55,145 nt of DNA from an uncultured Phocaeicola sp. Its GTDB lineage: Bacteria; Bacteroidota; Bacteroidia; Bacteroidales; Bacteroidaceae. Position 1 is the first letter of the stretch. Each line of letters begins with the position of its first letter. The stretch spans positions 1 through 55,145 of the forward strand of contig CANQSM010000010.1 in the NCBI GenBank assembly GCA_947626525.1, given 5' to 3'. Positions 27,106 to 35,890 of this stretch are shown piece by piece. The notes beneath the pieces were generated by a model. It made no database searches and was not told the origin of the DNA. It worked only from the letters and a program-made list of their open reading frames with translations. The translations under genes were made by a program, and so were the position numbers.

Positions 27106-30100
27106 ATGAAATTCAAGTTTAAGATACAAGGTTATCAGACCGAGGCTGTCGATAATACAACCGCCATATTCACTGGTCAACCTAACCGTGACTCTTCAAA
27201 ATATCGCCGCGATCTCGGTAAGCGAAGTTCCGGTGTTATTCGCTTTGATGGTGATGATGACGGTTATCGAAATGCTGACGTGGAACTTTCGTCCAAGCAG
27301 TTGCTTGAGAATCTCCATTCGGTTCAGACATTAGCAGGTGTGCCTCTTTCTAAATCCTTAAGTAAGATAGAAGGCTTGGGTGCCGTCAACCTTGATGTCG
27401 AGATGGAAACCGGTACGGGTAAGACTTACGTCTATATTAAGACGATGTTTGAACTAAACAAGCTCTATGGCTGGTCGAAGTTCATTATCGTTGTACCGAG
27501 TATCGCTATCCGTGAGGGTGTGGCAAAATCTTTCCGCATGCTTGAAGATCATTTCATGGAGCAATACGGAAAGAAAGCCCGGTGGTTTGTCTATAACAGC
27601 TCGAACCTCAATCAACTTGACCAGTTTTCGCAGGATGCAGGGCTGAACGTGATGATTATAAACACTCAAGCGTTCGCAGCTTCACTAAAAGAGGGTGGAC
27701 GCTCAAAGGAGAGCCGTATCATATACTCCAAGCGTGACGAGTTTGCTTCTCGCCGTCCTATCGACGTGATTGCAGCCAACCGTCCGATCATCATAATGGA
27801 CGAGCCTCAGAAGATGGAAGGAGCCGCAACGCAGGCCGCGCTCAAAAAATTCAATCCTCTGTTCGTATTGAACTACTCCGCGACTCACCGCACAAAGCAT
27901 GATACGATCTATGCGCTTGACGCTCTGGACGCATACCGAGAACGTCTTGTCAAGCGCATCAAGGTGATAGGCTTCGAGTTGAAGAACCTACGTGGAACCA
28001 ACGGCTATATGTATCTCGACAACATTATCCTGTCACCCAATAAGCCACCGATGGCGCGTATTTCCATCGAAGTCAAAAGTGCCTCCGGAGAACCACGTCG
28101 GCTATTCAAGACTCTGGGCGTGGGAGATTCTCTATTTGTCGAGTCAAAGGAACTGGAGCAATACCGGGGATTCGATATTGCCGAGATTTTCCCCGGCTCA
28201 GCCACGCAGCCGACGGCATACGTCACTTTCACCAACGGAGTGACACTCCGCAAAGGTGATGTAATGGGCGATAAGAATCTTTTGCATCTTCAGCGCGTTC
28301 AGATATGCGAGACTATAAAGGCTCACTTCGAGAAAGAGCGTCAGCTTTTCAAGAAAGGAATAAAGTGTCTTTCGCTTTTCTTCATTGATGAAGTGGCGAA
28401 ATATCGCAAGTATGATGAGAATGGAGAACCTGTTAAAGGTATTTTCCAAATCATCTTTGAGGAAGAATATGCCCGTCTTGTCAATGAGGAGTTCCATATT
28501 TGGGACGAGGACTATAATGGGTATCTGCGCCGATTTGCACCATATCAGACGCATCGCGGCTATTTCTCTATCGACAAGAAAGGGAAGATGATTGATACCA
28601 AGACCAAGCGTGGCAGCGATGTCAGCGAGGAAGCCTCCGACTACGACCTTATATTGCGCGACAAAGAGCGTCTGCTGAGTTTCGATGAACCGACACGATT
28701 TATCTTTTCTCACTCAGCCTTGCGCGAAGGCTGGGATAACCCCAACGTATTCCAGATTTGTACGCTCCGGCACAGTGACTCCACCACAGCAAAACGCCAG
28801 GAAGTGGGACGCGGTCTGCGTATTGCCGTAGACAAGAATGGTGTACGTCAGGACAAGGAACTGCTTGGCGATGATGTTCACAACATAAACGTACTCACTG
28901 TCATTGCCAATGAAAGTTATTCGGACTTCACCAATGCTCTCCAGCGCGAAACCTGCGCTGCCCTGCGTGAACGTGTAGCCAAAGCGACATCAAGTTACTT
29001 TGAGGGCAAGACTATCACAGTGGATGGGCAACCTCACGTGGTTACAGACCGCGAGGCAAGCCGCATTATGGTATGGCTGGAAGATAACGGGTATATTGAC
29101 GATGCAGGCAACATCACTCCGAAATATCATGCCGATGCCACAGCCGGGTCTGTTGCTCCCTACGGTAAGCAACTTGAAGCGATGGCTAAGGGTGTTACGC
29201 TGTTGATTAACTCTATCTTCGACCCGAACCTCCTTAAAAAGATGACAGGTGACGGCAACAAGGCAAAATTGCCTGAACCAAGGCTTAACGCCAATTTTGC
29301 GAAGCCGGAGTTTCAGGCTCTCTGGAATGCCATCAATCATCAGTATGTCTATACGGTGAGTTATGACACCGCAGAACTTATCAAGAACGCAATCCTCCAT
29401 CTCAACACTGACGAGTTGCAGGTACGTGCACTCCGCTATATCAAGATTGAAGGACAGCAAGACGCGCAGGAGGTTACAGAATTTGGCAATACCAAATCAA
29501 CCTCCAACGAACTGACCGATGTATCTACTTCGTCTGTCAAATATGACCTTATCGGACAGGTTGCTAAAGGTGCCAATATCACCCGTCGCACCGCAGCCAA
29601 GATTCTTCAAGGGTTACGTCCGGAAAAACTCGCCCTGTTCCGCAACAACCCCGAAGAATTTATCCGTAAGGTTGTGCAAATAATCCGCGAGCAAAAAGCC
29701 ACGATGATAGTTGACCACATCCACTATCATCTGACCGACGGCAAATATGACTCCGACATATTCACCGCCGCAAGCCGAGCCGAATTCGACAAGGCCGTTC
29801 AGACATCGAAGCATATCACTGACTATGTTGTTTCCGACAGCAAAGGTGAACGCGACTTCGCCCACGACCTCGATGAAGCTGAGGAAGTAGTGGTATATGC
29901 GAAGTTGCCACGCTCATTCAGTATTCCTACGCCGGTAGGCAACTATGCTCCCGACTGGGCGATTGCGATGCAGAAAGATGGCGTCAAGCATATTTTCTTC
30001 ATTGCAGAGACCAAAGGATCGCTCCAATCCATGCAGCTCAACGCAATAGAAAATGCTAAGATTGACTGTGCCTCTCAACTGTTCAACGAGATCTCGACCG

Positions 30101-30168
30101 ATAACGTCAAATATCATAAGGTAACTTGTTACCAAGACCTTATTGACGCAATGACGGCAAACAAATAA
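27106..30168 (+). CDS. Type III restriction enzyme Res subunit
   Basis: 1,020 residues from ATG 27106. Helicase core: Walker A TGTGKT (Lys106), Walker B DEPQ (Asp232-Gln235), NYSATHRTK, SHSALREGWDNPNVFQICTL, and motif VI RQEVGRGLRIAVD. The C-terminal nuclease has a PD-(D/E)xK set: Asp950 in YAPDWAI and E968-T-K970 in FFIAETKGS. With Mod, it is expected to move along DNA by ATP hydrolysis and cut when two unmethylated head-to-head sites are present. All key residues are seen, so the enzyme looks active. It follows the four-helix-bundle cassette and probably belonged directly after mod. Confidence 0.93.
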   Translation: MKFKFKIQGYQTEAVDNTTAIFTGQPNRDSSKYRRDLGKRSSGVIRFDGDDDGYRNADVELSSKQLLENLHSVQTLAGVPLSKSLSKIEGLGAVNLDVEMETGTGKTYVYIKTMFELNKLYGWSKFIIVVPSIAIREGVAKSFRMLEDHFMEQYGKKARWFVYNSSNLNQLDQFSQDAGLNVMIINTQAFAASLKEGGRSKESRIIYSKRDEFASRRPIDVIAANRPIIIMDEPQKMEGAATQAALKKFNPLFVLNYSATHRTKHDTIYALDALDAYRERLVKRIKVIGFELKNLRGTNGYMYLDNIILSPNKPPMARISIEVKSASGEPRRLFKTLGVGDSLFVESKELEQYRGFDIAEIFPGSATQPTAYVTFTNGVTLRKGDVMGDKNLLHLQRVQICETIKAHFEKERQLFKKGIKCLSLFFIDEVAKYRKYDENGEPVKGIFQIIFEEEYARLVNEEFHIWDEDYNGYLRRFAPYQTHRGYFSIDKKGKMIDTKTKRGSDVSEEASDYDLILRDKERLLSFDEPTRFIFSHSALREGWDNPNVFQICTLRHSDSTTAKRQEVGRGLRIAVDKNGVRQDKELLGDDVHNINVLTVIANESYSDFTNALQRETCAALRERVAKATSSYFEGKTITVDGQPHVVTDREASRIMVWLEDNGYIDDAGNITPKYHADATAGSVAPYGKQLEAMAKGVTLLINSIFDPNLLKKMTGDGNKAKLPEPRLNANFAKPEFQALWNAINHQYVYTVSYDTAELIKNAILHLNTDELQVRALRYIKIEGQQDAQEVTEFGNTKSTSNELTDVSTSSVKYDLIGQVAKGANITRRTAAKILQGLRPEKLALFRNNPEEFIRKVVQIIREQKATMIVDHIHYHLTDGKYDSDIFTAASRAEFDKAVQTSKHITDYVVSDSKGERDFAHDLDEAEEVVVYAKLPRSFSIPTPVGNYAPDWAIAMQKDGVKHIFFIAETKGSLQSMQLNAIENAKIDCASQLFNEISTDNVKYHKVTCYQDLIDAMTANK

Positions 30169-30180
30169 TCTTTATCTTAT

Positions 30181-30891
30181 ATGCAGACATTAGAACAAGT
30201 TACAAGGATTCGCCACTTACTGAATAATAAGAGTTTATCTTTTATTATTGGAGCTGGCTTTAGCAAAAATATGTCTGATAAGTTTGTGGATTGGGGTGGG
30301 CTTCTATTCCCCCTCGTAAAAGAGATGTATGGCATAGACGATGATAATGATGTATGGCATAAGATTGAAGAGGTTGGTTATCTTGGTATAGCAGATATAT
30401 CAAGCAAAATTGACTTTACGAATGATGAATTATTACATATATGGAATAAGATGAAACTATCATTATCTCAAATCAAGGAAGAATGTGATAAGAGGTCTGA
30501 TAATAAATCTCTATTCTTTTTGAGTCATTTTGATGGGATATTGGATGAAATGAAATTGTTTGTGGAAAATAATTCATTCAAAGCTATTTCTAAAGAAGAA
30601 TATGATAGGGTACATGATACTATTATAAAGTTAAGAATTTCGGTATCATCAAATACAAGTCACAATATAAATGAACTACTCATAGAAGATCACACCGATG
30701 ATGCTATCTCAATGCTTGAAGATATACATCCCGAAAAAAGATTCACGGAATTTCAGTCTGAGTATATTTTGTTGGCTAATAAAATAGTGCTAAAACAATC
30801 GAAATATCTGAATAGATATATGAAACATTTTTCATGGATTGTTGGAACTTATTCAGGAAACTATTTCTGCGTAAGCTCTAACCATATATAA
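30181..30891 (+). CDS. Truncated SIR2-like protein
   Basis: 236 residues. The N-terminus LSFIIGAGFSKNMSDKFVDWGGLL matches the NAD-binding GAGxS segment and following Trp-Leu pattern of SIR2-like defence proteins. The later SIR2 motifs (for example the TxNYD type) are missing and the ending GNYFCVSSNHI is abrupt, so the gene is probably a truncated copy. Whole proteins of this type deplete NAD or act as phage sensors. It starts 12 bases after res and is followed closely by the Fic gene, and is AT-rich. Activity is doubtful. Confidence 0.55.
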   Translation: MQTLEQVTRIRHLLNNKSLSFIIGAGFSKNMSDKFVDWGGLLFPLVKEMYGIDDDNDVWHKIEEVGYLGIADISSKIDFTNDELLHIWNKMKLSLSQIKEECDKRSDNKSLFFLSHFDGILDEMKLFVENNSFKAISKEEYDRVHDTIIKLRISVSSNTSHNINELLIEDHTDDAISMLEDIHPEKRFTEFQSEYILLANKIVLKQSKYLNRYMKHFSWIVGTYSGNYFCVSSNHI

Positions 30892-30903
30892 AGCAGCATA
30901 CTT

Positions 30904-31776
30904 ATGAGCAGGAAGTCGATACGGTTTTTCAATGATCGCGAGGTGAGAGCGGTCTGGGATGACGAAAACAACTGTTGGTGGTTCTCGGCTACTGATGTCG
31001 TGCGTGCCATCAATGATGAGCCTGATTATACAAAAGCCGGTAATTATTGGCGTTGGCTTAAGCGAAAGTTAAAACAGGATGGCGTTCAGTTCGTGAGTGG
31101 CACTCACAAACTGAAAATTGTCGCTGCCGATGGTAAGCAGTATAACAGCGATGCTCTTTCTGCAGACGACATTATTCTTCTCGCCAAGCATTACCCTAAT
31201 AACCGTGCGAGCAAGTTCCTTGACTGGTTCACTTACAACGACAATACTATTGACGGGCAGAGCCGAAAGAAAGCATACACTCTGTTTGAAAGTGGTCTGC
31301 TAAACTCTCTTGAACCGGGAAGTATGAAATGTCTGCAACAGATACATGCTTATCTGTTTGGAGGCTTGTATGAGTTTGCCGGACAGATAAGGAATAAGAA
31401 TATCTCGAAGGGTGGATTCACGTTTGCCAACTGTCTTCATTTCCCAACGATCATACCGACCATTGAGCGAATGCCTGAAACCACACTTGACGAGATTGCA
31501 GACAAGTATGTTGAGATGAACGTAGTGCATCCATTTATGGAAGGAAACGGACGTAGCGCACGCATCTGGCTTGACCTTATGCTCCGTCGCTCGCTGAAAC
31601 TCTGCGTGGACTGGAGCCAAATTGATAAGAATGAATATCTGACAGCAATGCGCGAAAGCGTGGTCGATTCAACGCACATCAAGTCTCTGCTGAAAGGTGC
31701 GCTGACCGATAAAATCAACGACCGCGAGATGTTCATGAAAGGCATCGACTACTCGTACTACTACGAAGAAGAGTAG
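30904..31776 (+). CDS. BRO-N/Fic fusion protein (putative AMP transferase)
   Basis: 290 residues. Residues about 4-60 (SIRFFNDREVRAVWDDE, WWFSATDVVRAIND) match the BRO-N DNA-binding domain of phage antirepressors. The C-terminal half is a Fic domain with the catalytic motif HPFMEGNGRSAR (His209). Fic enzymes usually transfer AMP from ATP to a hydroxyl side chain of a target protein. The fusion suggests a DNA-linked or self-regulating modifier. It is the last clear gene of the island, 12 bases after the SIR2-like gene. Whether it works with the restriction genes is unknown. Confidence 0.87.
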   Translation: MSRKSIRFFNDREVRAVWDDENNCWWFSATDVVRAINDEPDYTKAGNYWRWLKRKLKQDGVQFVSGTHKLKIVAADGKQYNSDALSADDIILLAKHYPNNRASKFLDWFTYNDNTIDGQSRKKAYTLFESGLLNSLEPGSMKCLQQIHAYLFGGLYEFAGQIRNKNISKGGFTFANCLHFPTIIPTIERMPETTLDEIADKYVEMNVVHPFMEGNGRSARIWLDLMLRRSLKLCVDWSQIDKNEYLTAMRESVVDSTHIKSLLKGALTDKINDREMFMKGIDYSYYYEEE

Positions 31777-31780
31777 CCAA

Positions 31781-31888
31781 TCGTTCTTGCACAAGTTCAA
31801 AAAAAACTATAGCTTACCCTCTAATGCCGTCTATGCGTATATACTGGCAAGAGTTGAGTTGGAAATGGAGCAATTGCCAGTTGAATAA
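31781..31888 (+). pseudogene. Possible gene-end remnant after the Fic gene
   Basis: A short open frame reads SFLHKFKKNYSLPSNAVYAY and continues ILARVELEMEQLPVE to a TAA at 31886-31888. It has protein-like composition but no start of its own, and overlaps into the end of the Fic gene in another frame. It may be the 3' end of a gene lost at the right island border. The family is not recognised. Confidence 0.3.
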
Positions 31889-31892
31889 AAGA

Positions 31893-31935
31893 ATAGCGAG
31901 GTAACTATTGAATTATCACTGAGTTACCTCGCTAT
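31893..31935. terminator. Strong inverted repeat after the defence island
   Basis: Arms ATAGCGAGGTAACT (31893-31906) and AGTTACCTCGCTAT (31922-31935) pair over 14 bases. No T run follows, but the position fits a transcript end for the Fic operon. Confidence 0.65.
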
Positions 31936-32012
31936 ATCTGTGCCCGGAACAGAGCCTGGCCGATAGGACAACGAATAAAATGTACTCTTTGCGGATATAG
32001 GACAGGAGCGTA

Positions 32013-32095
32013 AAAACTGTCGGAGTTTTCCAAAACTTTCTTAAGAATCTTTCCGAAAACTCCGACAGTTTCGGCGGAGATTCTTAAGAGTTTTT
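32013..32095. repeat. Structured intergenic repeat, copy 2 (A-B-A'-B')
   Basis: A AAAACTGTCGGAGTTTT (32013-32029), B (32032-32052, core CTTTCTTAAGAATCTTT), A' AAAACTCCGACAGTTT (32056-32071), B' (32078-32095, core AGATTCTTAAGAGTTTTT). Order, spacing and the short linkers CC, CCG and GCGG resemble copy 1 at 9611. Both arms of A and both arms of B differ from copy 1, but remain complementary to each other. Confidence 0.75.
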
Positions 32096-32440
32096 CCTTG
32101 CACTTTCTTTTCCTTTTTTTGCGGGAACCGCCGGAGCGAAAGAGGATAAGCACAACCACAATTCCGGCCTCGCTCATGCGGTCGGGCTTATATCGCTATT
32201 GCTCCTACTAATCCGATGAGTAAATTAATCCTTATTTCGAGCTCACGTTAAAGTATGATAAAAGATGAAAATCATAGATTGTTTTATCGGCAATCTTTTG
32301 TGACTACATCAGCAGGGTTAATCCTTTCGGCCGTACACGGATGACGGTTTGGACTGGAATATGGCTATGTTTTCAGCCGATTTAAAGAATTATTTCTCTA
32401 ATAACTGCCTGAAAGTTGTTATTATCCCACTATTTTTATA
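32096..32440. other. Non-coding stretch upstream of the nqr operon
   Basis: About 345 bases with no recognised gene. A minus-strand open frame covering repeat copy 2 (31932-32177) is judged spurious. The stretch may hold the junction between the island and the core chromosome, but I see no att-like repeat. Confidence 0.45.
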
Positions 32441-32448
32441 TACTTTTG
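32441..32448 (+). promoter_or_regulatory. -7 box for the nqr operon
   Basis: TACTTTTG fits TAnnTTTG, with a partial -33 (TTG at 32416-32418) 22 bases upstream. The start site would be near 32455, about 30 bases before the nqrA ATG. Confidence 0.55.
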
Positions 32449-32484
32449 CACGCAAAACTATTAAACTATTATTTAGTTAGGTAT

Positions 32485-33837
32485 ATGGCAAATATAATTA
32501 AGTTACGTAAAGGCTTGGACATAAACCTGAAAGGAAAGCCGGTTCAGAAGCTGTTTGACGTAAAAAGGCCCGAAACATACGCTTTGGTTCCGGACAATTT
32601 TACGGGCATAGCTCCTAAAGTGGTGGTGAAAGAACAGGATCATGTAAAAGCCGGGGATGCTTTGTTCATTGATAAAAAACATCCGGAAGTAAAATTTGTC
32701 TCTCCCGTAAGCGGAACTGTACTGGGTGTGGATAGGGGCGAGCGCCGTAAGGTGTTGAGCATTCGTGTGAAGGCAGATGCAGAGCAGAGTTATGTGGAGT
32801 TTGGAAAGAAAGAGGTAGAGAAGCTTTCCGGTGAGGAGGTAAAAGCGGCTTTATTGGAAGCCGGTTTGTTCGCTTTCGTTAAGCAGCGTCCTTATGATGT
32901 GGTGGCCGACCCTGCCGGCGCTCCGAAAGCTATTTTTATCTCAGCTTTTGATTCCCGGCCTTTGGCTCCGGAGTTCGAATTCGTTTTGAAGGGACAAGAG
33001 GAGGATTTTCAAGTTGGCCTGGACGCATTGTCCAAGATGGCTCCGGTGTATTTGGGAGTCAGTGTCTCCCAGAAGTCGCCGGCCTTGACACAGGCCCGGA
33101 ACGTGACGGTTACGATGTTTGAGGGTCCCCATCCCGCAGGAAACGTCGGGGTGCAGATTCATCATGTCAGCCCTATAAATAAGGGGGAAATTGTTTGGAC
33201 CATTGGTGCGGAAGAGGTGTTGTTCATAGGACGTTTGTTCCGCACAGGGAAAGTTGATTTTACACGTACAATCGCTTTGGCCGGTTCGGAAGTAATTTCT
33301 CCGGCATATTGCAAGATGGTGATTGGCGCCCAGTTGCTTCCTCTTTTACAGAACCGGACGACTACCGGAAAGCCTTTGCGCTATATAAACGGAAATGTAC
33401 TTACCGGATACAAGACGACTCCTGAATCGTTCTTGGGAGCGAAAGTCACGGAAGTGACCGTTATTCCTGAGGGCAGCGATGTGCACGAGATGTTCGGGTG
33501 GATTATGCCTCGTTTCAATGATTACAGCACAAGCCACTCTTATTTCAGTTGGCTGTTTGGCAGGAAGAAGGAATATACGATTGACGCTCGGGTGAAAGGT
33601 GGAGAGAGACACATGATTATGTCGAACGAATACGACAAGGTGTTCCCGATGGACATTCTTCCCGAATTCCTGGTTAAGGCAATTATTGCGGGGGACATTG
33701 ACCGGATGGAAGCGTTGGGCATATACGAAGTGGCTCCGGAAGATTTCGCTCTGTGCGAGTTCGTGGATTCTTCCAAACTGGAGTTGCAGCGTATTGTGCG
33801 TGAGGGATTGGATGCTTTACGCGCTGAAATGTGCTAA
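32485..33837 (+). CDS. nqrA: Na+-translocating NADH:quinone reductase subunit A
   Basis: 450 residues. Begins IIKLRKGLDINLKGKP and carries family segments FVSPVSGTVLGVDRGERR, FEGPHPAGNVGVQIHHV, and GWIMPRFNDYS. NqrA is a peripheral cytoplasmic subunit linked to quinone binding. ATG 32485 is chosen because the family starts here and the promoter lies just upstream. It opens the six-gene nqr operon. Confidence 0.95.
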   Translation: MANIIKLRKGLDINLKGKPVQKLFDVKRPETYALVPDNFTGIAPKVVVKEQDHVKAGDALFIDKKHPEVKFVSPVSGTVLGVDRGERRKVLSIRVKADAEQSYVEFGKKEVEKLSGEEVKAALLEAGLFAFVKQRPYDVVADPAGAPKAIFISAFDSRPLAPEFEFVLKGQEEDFQVGLDALSKMAPVYLGVSVSQKSPALTQARNVTVTMFEGPHPAGNVGVQIHHVSPINKGEIVWTIGAEEVLFIGRLFRTGKVDFTRTIALAGSEVISPAYCKMVIGAQLLPLLQNRTTTGKPLRYINGNVLTGYKTTPESFLGAKVTEVTVIPEGSDVHEMFGWIMPRFNDYSTSHSYFSWLFGRKKEYTIDARVKGGERHMIMSNEYDKVFPMDILPEFLVKAIIAGDIDRMEALGIYEVAPEDFALCEFVDSSKLELQRIVREGLDALRAEMC

Positions 33838-33873
33838 GAACTATTCATTATTATATAATTAGATAAATCATTG

Positions 33874-35046
33874 ATGAAAGCGTTAAGAAATTATCTCGAC
33901 AAGATAAAGCCGAACTTTGAAGAGGGAGGCAAGTTTCACGCGTTTCGTTCTGTGTTCGATGGTTTTGAAACCTTCTTTTATGTACCGAACACGACTTCGA
34001 AAACGGGAACGAACATCCATGATGCGATAGATAGCAAGCGTATCATGTCGATTGTTGTGATTGCATTGGTGCCGGCCTTGTTGTTCGGCATGTATAATAT
34101 AGGTTATCAACATTTCAATGCGGCAGGTTTGGAGGCCGGTTTTGTTGAAATGTTCGGATATGGCCTTTTGGCGACCTTGCCTAAGATTATTGTTTCCTAT
34201 GTGGTGGGATTGGGCATTGAATTTACCGTGGCGCAATGGAAAGGAGAGGAGATTCATGAGGGTTTCCTTGTTTCCGGCATATTGATTCCGATGATTGTTC
34301 CGGTGGGCTGTCCGTTGTGGATGCTGGCCATTGCCACGGCTTTTTCGGTTATTTTTGCCAAGGAAGTGTTTGGCGGAACCGGTATGAATGTCTTCAATGT
34401 GGCTTTAATCGCCCGCGCGTTTCTATTTTTCGCTTATCCGACGGTGATGAGCGGTGATGCCGTTTGGGTGGCTACGGATAGCATATTGGGCTTGGGCGCC
34501 GATATTGACGGTTATACGGCGGCTACTTCTTTGGGTATTGCGTCTACAGCGGTTGAAGCTTCGGCATATCCTCCGTTCAGCATGGATATGATTACAGGAT
34601 TGATTCCGGGTTCTATCGGAGAAACCAGTGTCATCGCCATTGCCATCGGTGCGGTGATTTTGTTGTGGACTGGTGTGGCAAGTTGGAAAACTATGGGTTC
34701 TGTTTTTGTAGGGGGTATCGTAATGGGACTTGTTTTCAATGTGGCAGGTCCGGATACGGCCATGGCGAATATGCCTTGGTATGAACATCTTGTATTGGGA
34801 GGATTCTGTTTCGGTGCGGTCTTTATGGCGACTGATCCGGTCACATCTGCCCGTACGGAAACCGGCAAGTATATATTCGGCTTTCTGGTAGGTGCCATGG
34901 CCATTATAATCCGTGTTCTCAATCCCGGATATCCTGAAGGTATGATGTTGGCTATCTTATTGATGAATGTATTTGCTCCGTTGATTGACTATTGCGTGAT
35001 ACAGAGCAATATATCCCGTAGAATGAATCGTGCAAAACTTAAATAA
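33874..35046 (+). CDS. nqrB: Na+-NQR subunit B (membrane, FMN)
   Basis: 390 residues, about ten membrane segments. The motif DGYTAATSLG corresponds to the site where FMN is attached covalently to a threonine. NqrB holds FMN and riboflavin and forms much of the sodium path. Conserved MATDPVTSARTETGKYIFG is typical for NqrB/RnfD. It starts 36 bases after nqrA; ATG 33874 is preferred to the TTG just before it. Confidence 0.95.
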   Translation: MKALRNYLDKIKPNFEEGGKFHAFRSVFDGFETFFYVPNTTSKTGTNIHDAIDSKRIMSIVVIALVPALLFGMYNIGYQHFNAAGLEAGFVEMFGYGLLATLPKIIVSYVVGLGIEFTVAQWKGEEIHEGFLVSGILIPMIVPVGCPLWMLAIATAFSVIFAKEVFGGTGMNVFNVALIARAFLFFAYPTVMSGDAVWVATDSILGLGADIDGYTAATSLGIASTAVEASAYPPFSMDMITGLIPGSIGETSVIAIAIGAVILLWTGVASWKTMGSVFVGGIVMGLVFNVAGPDTAMANMPWYEHLVLGGFCFGAVFMATDPVTSARTETGKYIFGFLVGAMAIIIRVLNPGYPEGMMLAILLMNVFAPLIDYCVIQSNISRRMNRAKLK

Positions 35047-35054
35047 TCAGGAAT

Positions 35055-35870
35055 ATGGCTACAAAAAAGTTCAAATGTAAAGTATGTGGCTATGTCCACG
35101 AGGGGGATAAGGCTCCGGCTAAATGTCCTATATGTAACGCTCCGGCTTCAGAATTCGAGGAGATAAGAGAAGAAGGTGAAGGAGGCAAGAAAAAGTTGAA
35201 TACCAATAGTAATGCCTATACAATACTCTATGCAACGGTGATGGTCATTATCGTGGCCTTTTTGCTGGCGTTTGTTTCCAGTGCCTTGAAAAGTACGCAG
35301 GAAAAGAATGTGCAACTGGATACGAAGAAACAGATTCTTGCTGCCTTGAGCATTTATGACGTGCAGGATGCTGATGCGGAATTTGAGAAGTTAGGTATGA
35401 CGGATATGTTAATGCAGCCTGACGGAACGTTGGTGAAAAACGACGGACCTTTCCAGACAATTTATAAAGGTGAAATCGCGGAAGGACGTCTGCATGTTTT
35501 TGAGTGCAAGGTAGACGGTCAGACAAAGTATATCATTCCTGTGTATGGGGCCGGACTTTGGGGGCCTATCTGGGGATATATCGGTTTGAATGACGATAAG
35601 GATACGGTGTGTGGCGTATATTTCTCTCATGCGGGTGAGACTCCGGGATTAGGGGCTGAAATCACTACTCCTAAATTCCAGACTCAGTTTGACGGAAAGA
35701 AAGTGCTTGAGAACGGTATTGTCGCGCTAGGGGTAGAAAAGAACGGCAAAGTGTCCAAACCTGCCTATCAGGTGGACGGTATTTCCGGTGCTACCATTAC
35801 CTCGAAAGGAGTCAACGACATGTTGAAAGACTGTCTGAGCGCTTATACCAGATTTTTAACTAATAAATAA
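35055..35870 (+). CDS. nqrC: Na+-NQR subunit C with N-terminal rubredoxin-like domain
   Basis: 271 residues. Residues about 5-30 form a rubredoxin-like zinc-ribbon knuckle pair: CKVCGY and CPICNA. A charged linker and one membrane segment (about 55-77) follow, then the periplasmic FMN-binding domain with SGAT (Thr247 carries FMN by analogy). Classical Vibrio NqrC lacks the cysteine domain. The extra domain faces the cytoplasm if topology is standard, so it could bind iron or zinc and add an electron-transfer or docking site. The rest supports normal NqrC function. It starts eight bases after nqrB. Confidence 0.93.
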   Translation: MATKKFKCKVCGYVHEGDKAPAKCPICNAPASEFEEIREEGEGGKKKLNTNSNAYTILYATVMVIIVAFLLAFVSSALKSTQEKNVQLDTKKQILAALSIYDVQDADAEFEKLGMTDMLMQPDGTLVKNDGPFQTIYKGEIAEGRLHVFECKVDGQTKYIIPVYGAGLWGPIWGYIGLNDDKDTVCGVYFSHAGETPGLGAEITTPKFQTQFDGKKVLENGIVALGVEKNGKVSKPAYQVDGISGATITSKGVNDMLKDCLSAYTRFLTNK

Positions 35871-35890
35871 AAAGAGGAGGAAGACAGAAT

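Noticed and set aside
17652-31890. BREX, DISARM or Dnd system
   Set aside because: PglZ, BrxC, DrmB/DUF1998 and Dnd proteins are absent; only the presence of helicases and a methylase is shared.
31932-32177. Minus-strand open frame of 81 codons over repeat copy 2
   Set aside because: Most of it is the inverted-repeat element, which explains the open frame.
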